From CAZZDA01 sp964652585 (GTDB taxonomy: Bacteria; Patescibacteriota; Patescibacteriia; UBA1544): 10,162 nt of DNA. Under the pieces are notes generated by a model. That model was not told the origin of the DNA. It ran no database searches and was given only the letters and a program-made list of their open reading frames with translations. The stretch is from assembly GCA_964652585.1 (NCBI GenBank), contig CAZZDA010000041.1, positions 1-10,162 of the forward strand, in the 5' to 3' direction. The position numbers and the translations under genes were made by a program. Shown piece after piece: positions 6,592-10,162 of the stretch. The first letter of the stretch is position 1; the number at the start of each line of letters is the position of its first letter.

Positions 6592-8412
6592 ATGCATATT
6601 TTAGGCATCTCATGCTTTTATCATGACAGCGCTGCTTGTTTGGTTGCTGATGGAGTTATTATTGCCGCAGCTCAAGAAGAACGTTTTTCACGCGTGAAAC
6701 ATGATGCCGACTTTCCAAAAAAAGCGATCGCGTATTGTCTTGCGGAGGGGAATATTACTATAGATGATGTTGATGCGATTGTTTTTTATGACAAGCCGTT
6801 TCTCAAATTTGAGCGTCTATTGGAATCGTATCTTGTTTCCGCGCCAAGAGGATTGCGTTCGTATCTTACCGCCATACCGCAATGGGTTAAAAAAAAGCTG
6901 TGGGTAACATCTCTTATTGAAAAGGAGTTGGGATATAAAGGGAAAGTTCTCTATACCGAGCATCATCAGTCTCACGCGGCATCCGCTTTTTTTCCTTCTT
7001 CTTTTTCAGAAGCTGCAATACTAACGATAGATGGTGTTGGCGAGTGGACTACCACTTCATGGGGTGTGGGTAAGGATAATAACATTACTATAAAGGAGGA
7101 GCTTTATTTTCCTCATTCGCTCGGTCTTTTTTATTCCGCCTTTACTTATTACACGGGTTTCAGAGTCAATTCAGGAGAGTATAAAATGATGGGACTCGCA
7201 CCGTATGGCAAACCAAAGTATGTTGATCTCATCTATAAGCACCTTATTGATGTGAAGGACGACGGATCGTTTCACCTGCATATGGATTATTTTGATTACG
7301 TCTCGGGACTTGCAATGGTAAATAAGAAGTTTTGGAAATTATTTGGAGGACCGCCGCGCAAACCGGAGGGTCCTGTTACACAGAAAGAAATGGATATTGC
7401 CGCATCAGTACAGCGAATTGTTGAAGATATGGTGCTCAAGATCGCACGGTATGTATATCAACAGTCAGGACAAAAGAATCTCTGTCTTGCGGGAGGGGTG
7501 GCGCTCAATTGTGTTGCAAACGGACGTCTGTCGCGTGAAGGTCTCTTTGATGATATTTGGATACAGCCTGCAGCGGGAGACGCGGGAGGTGCGCTCGGAG
7601 CGGCACTGAGTGCTTGGCACACCTATTATGGTAAAGAGCGGGTGGTAAAAGGAAAAGACAGTCAGTACGGATCATATCTTGGACCACATTTTAAAGATAA
7701 AGATATAAAAGAATTTTTGAATGAACGCGAATTGCCGTACGAGCACATTCCAGACCCCCAATTTTTTGACAGGGTGGCGAAATATATTGCAGATGAAAAA
7801 GTCGTAGGATGGTTTTCAGGAAGAATGGAATATGGGCCTCGGGCTCTCGGTGCCAGATCCATACTGGGAGATGCGCGCTCCACAAATATGCAGAAAATAC
7901 TCAATCTTAAAATTAAGTTTAGGGAAAGCTTTCGTCCTTTCGCACCTTCCATTCTTGAAGATCATGCATCAGAGTATTTTGATTTAGCAACTTCTTCACC
8001 TTATATGCTGCTTGTTGCGCCTGTAAGTAGCGCTCAGCGGAAGAGTAATATATCGGTAGATACTAATGAGCAGGAAAGCGGTATGAAGAAATTACACGAA
8101 ATACGATCTACCATTCCTTCTGTAACTCATGTTGACTATTCCGCAAGAGTGCAAACAGTTGCGCGAGATACTCATCCGCGATATTATGCGCTTATTCAAG
8201 CAATAGAACATCTTACGGGGTACCCTGTTGTGGTAAATACCTCATTTAACGTTCGGGGCGAACCTATAGTGTGTACGCCCCAAGATGCCTATACGTGTTT
8301 TATGCGCACGGATATGGATTATTTGGTGCTAGGCAATTATATACTTGACAAACAGCAGCAGCCATTATGGCATGAGGACAAAGATTGGAGAAAGATGTAT
8401 GATTTGGATTAA
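6592..8412 (+). CDS. NodU/CmcH-family O-carbamoyltransferase
   Basis: A 606-residue enzyme that would transfer a carbamoyl group from carbamoyl phosphate, through an adenylate, to a hydroxyl, here most likely on a sugar. I chose the ATG at 6592 over an in-frame ATG at 6550 because the family begins exactly with a form like MHILGISCFYHDSAA. The N-terminal ASKHA-like domain shows HHQSHAASAF (124-133; H124 and H128 match metal ligands known in TobZ), IDGVGEW (147-152), EYKMMGLAPYG (196-206), LAGGVALNC (299-307) and AGDAGGALGAA (328-338). The C-terminal YrdC-like domain shows EYGPRALGARS (413-423), FRESFRPFAPS (443-453) and NTSFNVRGEP (549-558). Residues near 480-502 form a low-conservation insert. 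Length is normal for the family. AGAGG at 6572-6576 is too far (15 bases) to be a confident ribosome site. Confidence 0.95.
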   Translation: MHILGISCFYHDSAACLVADGVIIAAAQEERFSRVKHDADFPKKAIAYCLAEGNITIDDVDAIVFYDKPFLKFERLLESYLVSAPRGLRSYLTAIPQWVKKKLWVTSLIEKELGYKGKVLYTEHHQSHAASAFFPSSFSEAAILTIDGVGEWTTTSWGVGKDNNITIKEELYFPHSLGLFYSAFTYYTGFRVNSGEYKMMGLAPYGKPKYVDLIYKHLIDVKDDGSFHLHMDYFDYVSGLAMVNKKFWKLFGGPPRKPEGPVTQKEMDIAASVQRIVEDMVLKIARYVYQQSGQKNLCLAGGVALNCVANGRLSREGLFDDIWIQPAAGDAGGALGAALSAWHTYYGKERVVKGKDSQYGSYLGPHFKDKDIKEFLNERELPYEHIPDPQFFDRVAKYIADEKVVGWFSGRMEYGPRALGARSILGDARSTNMQKILNLKIKFRESFRPFAPSILEDHASEYFDLATSSPYMLLVAPVSSAQRKSNISVDTNEQESGMKKLHEIRSTIPSVTHVDYSARVQTVARDTHPRYYALIQAIEHLTGYPVVVNTSFNVRGEPIVCTPQDAYTCFMRTDMDYLVLGNYILDKQQQPLWHEDKDWRKMYDLD

Positions 8413-9640
8413 AAAACATATAAAGGAAATAATCATCAATAGCATCATTGTTGCGGGGAGTATTATGTTTGCGCTTTTGATAGGTGAGGGCGCTTTGCGT
8501 ATTTTTGTAAGGCCGCCAGGCGAGATCAGTATTGTATCTGATGATATTTTGGCCTATCGAGCGCTGCCGGGTAATGGCTGGGACCAACGCGGTTATCGAA
8601 ATACGGATGCGCTGGAAAATGCTGATATTGTAGTGATCGGCGATTCACAAACGTATGGAAATAATGCTGAAGCGCATGAAGCGTGGCCGCAGGCTCTTGG
8701 GGAGTTGAGCGGACGTTCTGTGTATCAAATGGCTATAGGAGGCTATGGTCCCGTGCAGTATTCTTATGTACTTGATAAGGCATTGGAGCTTGATCCGGAA
8801 ATTATATTCGTCGGGCTTTATGCGGGGAATGATCTTTTTGATGCATATAATGTGGTGTACGGAAAAAATCTTGAGTACTGGGCTCATCTCAAAAAAGAGG
8901 GGGACGCTCCTCTTCATCAAAAAATAGAAGGATCATCGTCGCGATTGGTTTTAAGTACGGGACTTGATCCCGATTCATGGCAAATGCGTTTTTTGGAGAT
9001 CCGTTCGTGGATACGAAATCACAGCAGAATATACGCTTTACTGGGAGATGCGACAAGGGGTATGCGGGAGCGTCTGGGGCTTGCGGCAACATTTGAGGAA
9101 AAAGGAGAGAAGGTCAAAGAACTCTCGGAGGAGCGATCTGATCTTGCGTTTGTGTACGATGCCGAACCGGAAATCCAAACTATTATGAGTCCGCAATACC
9201 GATATGCCGCGCTTGATCTTCATGATGAAGGAACGCGAGAAGGTATGCGTATTACTAAAAAGCTTCTTGGAGAAATGAGCGAGAAGGCGGAAGCGCAAGG
9301 AGTTTCTTTTGTTGTAGTGTTTATTCCGACAAAAGAAAGGGTGTATGGCACCTATCTTGCGAATAAAGGTATTGTGATTCCCGCGTCAATAGAGAAGCTT
9401 CTTGAAAAAGAAGAGGAGGTAACCAACGTGCTTCTTACCTTATGCCAAGACCGCAACCTTCAATGTATAGAGGTGCTTTCTGACCTTGCTTTAGCACTTG
9501 AAAAAAAAATAAAAGTGTATGGATCATCGTTTGATGGACATCCTTTGGCTTCCGGATACGCGGTACTTGCACAAAGTGTGTATGATGCTTACATTGCGGA
9601 AGAAATACTACAACCATCATCAACAACAATCTCTTTATAA
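8399..9640 (+). CDS. Membrane-anchored SGNH hydrolase-fold protein
   Basis: A 413-residue protein with one N-terminal membrane segment (about 10-36), so the catalytic domain probably lies outside the cytoplasm. The SGNH blocks are all visible: GDSQTYG (81-87, nucleophile S83), a glycine block AIGGYGP (112-118), AGND (142-145) and DGHP (379-382, the Asp-His pair D379 and H381). In glycan loci such proteins act as O-acyl esterases or acyltransferases on polysaccharide, and the sequence does not decide which. The ATG at 8399 is preferred over an in-frame ATG at 8345 deep in the upstream gene: GGAG at 8387-8390 is eight bases away, and the membrane segment follows directly. It overlaps the carbamoyltransferase by 14 bases, a sign of coupled translation. 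The stretch at 170-290 has no motif I recognise. Confidence 0.85.
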   Translation: MIWIKKHIKEIIINSIIVAGSIMFALLIGEGALRIFVRPPGEISIVSDDILAYRALPGNGWDQRGYRNTDALENADIVVIGDSQTYGNNAEAHEAWPQALGELSGRSVYQMAIGGYGPVQYSYVLDKALELDPEIIFVGLYAGNDLFDAYNVVYGKNLEYWAHLKKEGDAPLHQKIEGSSSRLVLSTGLDPDSWQMRFLEIRSWIRNHSRIYALLGDATRGMRERLGLAATFEEKGEKVKELSEERSDLAFVYDAEPEIQTIMSPQYRYAALDLHDEGTREGMRITKKLLGEMSEKAEAQGVSFVVVFIPTKERVYGTYLANKGIVIPASIEKLLEKEEEVTNVLLTLCQDRNLQCIEVLSDLALALEKKIKVYGSSFDGHPLASGYAVLAQSVYDAYIAEEILQPSSTTISL

Positions 9641-9647
9641 ACAATGT

Positions 9648-10088
9648 ATGCCAAATCTATTTCAAAGTATAGTGCAGGAGGTCAAACAGCTTGATGACAG
9701 CAAGAAGCAATTACGACATTTTGGCTGTGTTGTTGGCGGTATTTTTATTATGCTTCTTGTTTTGAGCGTAGCGCGTCTTCACTTTTCTTCCATCATAGAT
9801 GTTGTCCTTGCTACAATTGGCGGAGGGCTTCTTTTTTTCTCGTTCTTCAAATCTTCGTATCTACTCTATCCGTATCGTATATGGATGTTTGTTGCGCTGG
9901 TTATGGGACATGTGATGAGTACCATACTACTCCTTTTCATATATTATGGTATTCTTACACCAATTGGTCTTATCACACGTCTTATCAAAGGGGATATACT
10001 TGATCAAAAAATTCATAAGAGTGTTTCTACCTATTGGCGGCCGCGTACGGAGCCTCTTACCGCTAAAAACATGGAACGCCTTTATTAG
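9648..10088 (+). CDS. SxtJ-family membrane protein
   Basis: A 146-residue protein matching the SxtJ family, named from the saxitoxin cluster. Its biochemical role is unknown, but it commonly sits beside NodU-type carbamoyltransferases and SGNH proteins. Three hydrophobic segments are visible at about 25-43, 48-66 and 78-106. Family-typical residues are WMFVALVMGHVMS (79-91), LTPIGLITRL (103-112) and STYWRPR (127-133) near a basic C-terminus. The start at 9648 gives the expected family length. An in-frame ATG at 9519 lies inside the SGNH gene and adds 43 non-hydrophobic residues, so I reject it. It begins seven bases after the SGNH stop with no clear Shine-Dalgarno sequence. The small DUF5989 protein often found with this family is not seen here. 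Confidence 0.88.
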   Translation: MPNLFQSIVQEVKQLDDSKKQLRHFGCVVGGIFIMLLVLSVARLHFSSIIDVVLATIGGGLLFFSFFKSSYLLYPYRIWMFVALVMGHVMSTILLLFIYYGILTPIGLITRLIKGDILDQKIHKSVSTYWRPRTEPLTAKNMERLY

Positions 10089-10108
10089 TTTATTGGTTAA
10101 AAAAAACT

Positions 10109-10136
10109 TACTTACTTTCTAGAATCTAACGCAACA
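10109..10136 (-). repeat. Right terminal-type inverted repeat
   Basis: This is the partner of the repeat at 24-55. Bases 10118-10136 are the perfect 19-base complement, and 10109-10117 (TACTTACTT) extends it by nine bases without the 4-base insert found on the left. It begins 21 bases after the stop codon of the last gene. The flanking bases (CAATG before 24, GCGTT after 10136) do not form an obvious target-site duplication. So the sequence supports a paired boundary repeat but not a simple recent transposition. Confidence 0.85.
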
Positions 10137-10145
10137 GCGTTATTC
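10122..10145. other. Hairpin overlapping the right repeat
   Basis: GAAT (10122-10125) pairs with ATTC (10142-10145) and AACGC (10128-10132) pairs with GCGTT (10137-10141), leaving a two-base bulge and the loop AACA. The outer arm lies outside the inverted repeat, and the left repeat has no equal partner arm. It might end transcription of the last operon, but no T tract follows. It might also be a dyad recognised by a recombinase. Confidence 0.4.
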
Positions 10146-10162
10146 ATAAGTTGATTAAATAC

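Noticed and set aside
8345..8398. Upstream in-frame ATG for the SGNH protein
   Set aside because: It lies 68 bases inside the carbamoyltransferase gene; the ATG at 8399 has a GGAG eight bases away and leads directly into the membrane segment.
9519..9647. N-terminal extension of the SxtJ protein
   Set aside because: The 43 added residues are read from the out-of-frame end of the SGNH gene, and the ATG at 9648 gives the usual family length.
19..10141. Target-site duplication flanking the inverted repeats
   Set aside because: Bases just outside (CAATG on the left, GCGTT on the right) do not match at any length from two to nine.
10131..10162. dif-like XerC/XerD site at the right edge
   Set aside because: The AT-rich tail loosely recalls a XerD arm, but the full 28-base arrangement with a six-base spacer is not there.

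Overview
The window is a compact glycan assembly and decoration locus of nine genes. Five genes at the left run on the plus strand: three GT4-type glycosyltransferases, one GT2 glycosyltransferase and a class I SAM-dependent methyltransferase. A Wzx-type flippase follows on the minus strand, tail to tail with the methyltransferase. Three plus-strand genes close the window: a NodU/CmcH-type O-carbamoyltransferase, a membrane-anchored SGNH hydrolase-fold protein and an SxtJ-family membrane protein. I see no rRNA, tRNA, CRISPR array, transposase or integrase.

The organism is bacterial and uses TGA as a stop (the second gene ends in TGA inside an ATGA overlap), so the code-25 lineages are excluded. 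The AT-leaning sequence, very tight packing, weak or absent Shine-Dalgarno motifs before several genes, and the style of the first glycosyltransferase resemble Patescibacteria/CPR, especially Parcubacteria. That placement is an impression from the proteins, not proof.

Layout: 1-68 is a leader carrying one half of a long inverted repeat. 69-5171 is the glycosyltransferase/methyltransferase run, broken only by an 87-base gap with a strong hairpin. 5190-6455 is the reversed flippase. 6456-6591 is a divergent control region with two palindromes. 6592-10088 is the carbamoyltransferase-SGNH-SxtJ run. 10089-10162 holds the other half of the inverted repeat.

A coherent reading is that the glycosyltransferases extend a lipid-linked oligosaccharide on the cytoplasmic face, the methyltransferase and carbamoyltransferase modify it, the flippase exports it, and the SGNH protein adds or removes an acyl group outside. 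No initiating phosphoglycosyltransferase, Wzy polymerase, ligase or nucleotide-sugar gene is present, so those functions must come from elsewhere.

The most unusual observation is that the whole locus is bracketed by matching inverted repeats: 19 perfect bases starting TGT and ending ACA, plus 9 more matching bases after a 4-base gap. This suggests a mobile, exchangeable or invertible unit with no recombinase of its own.
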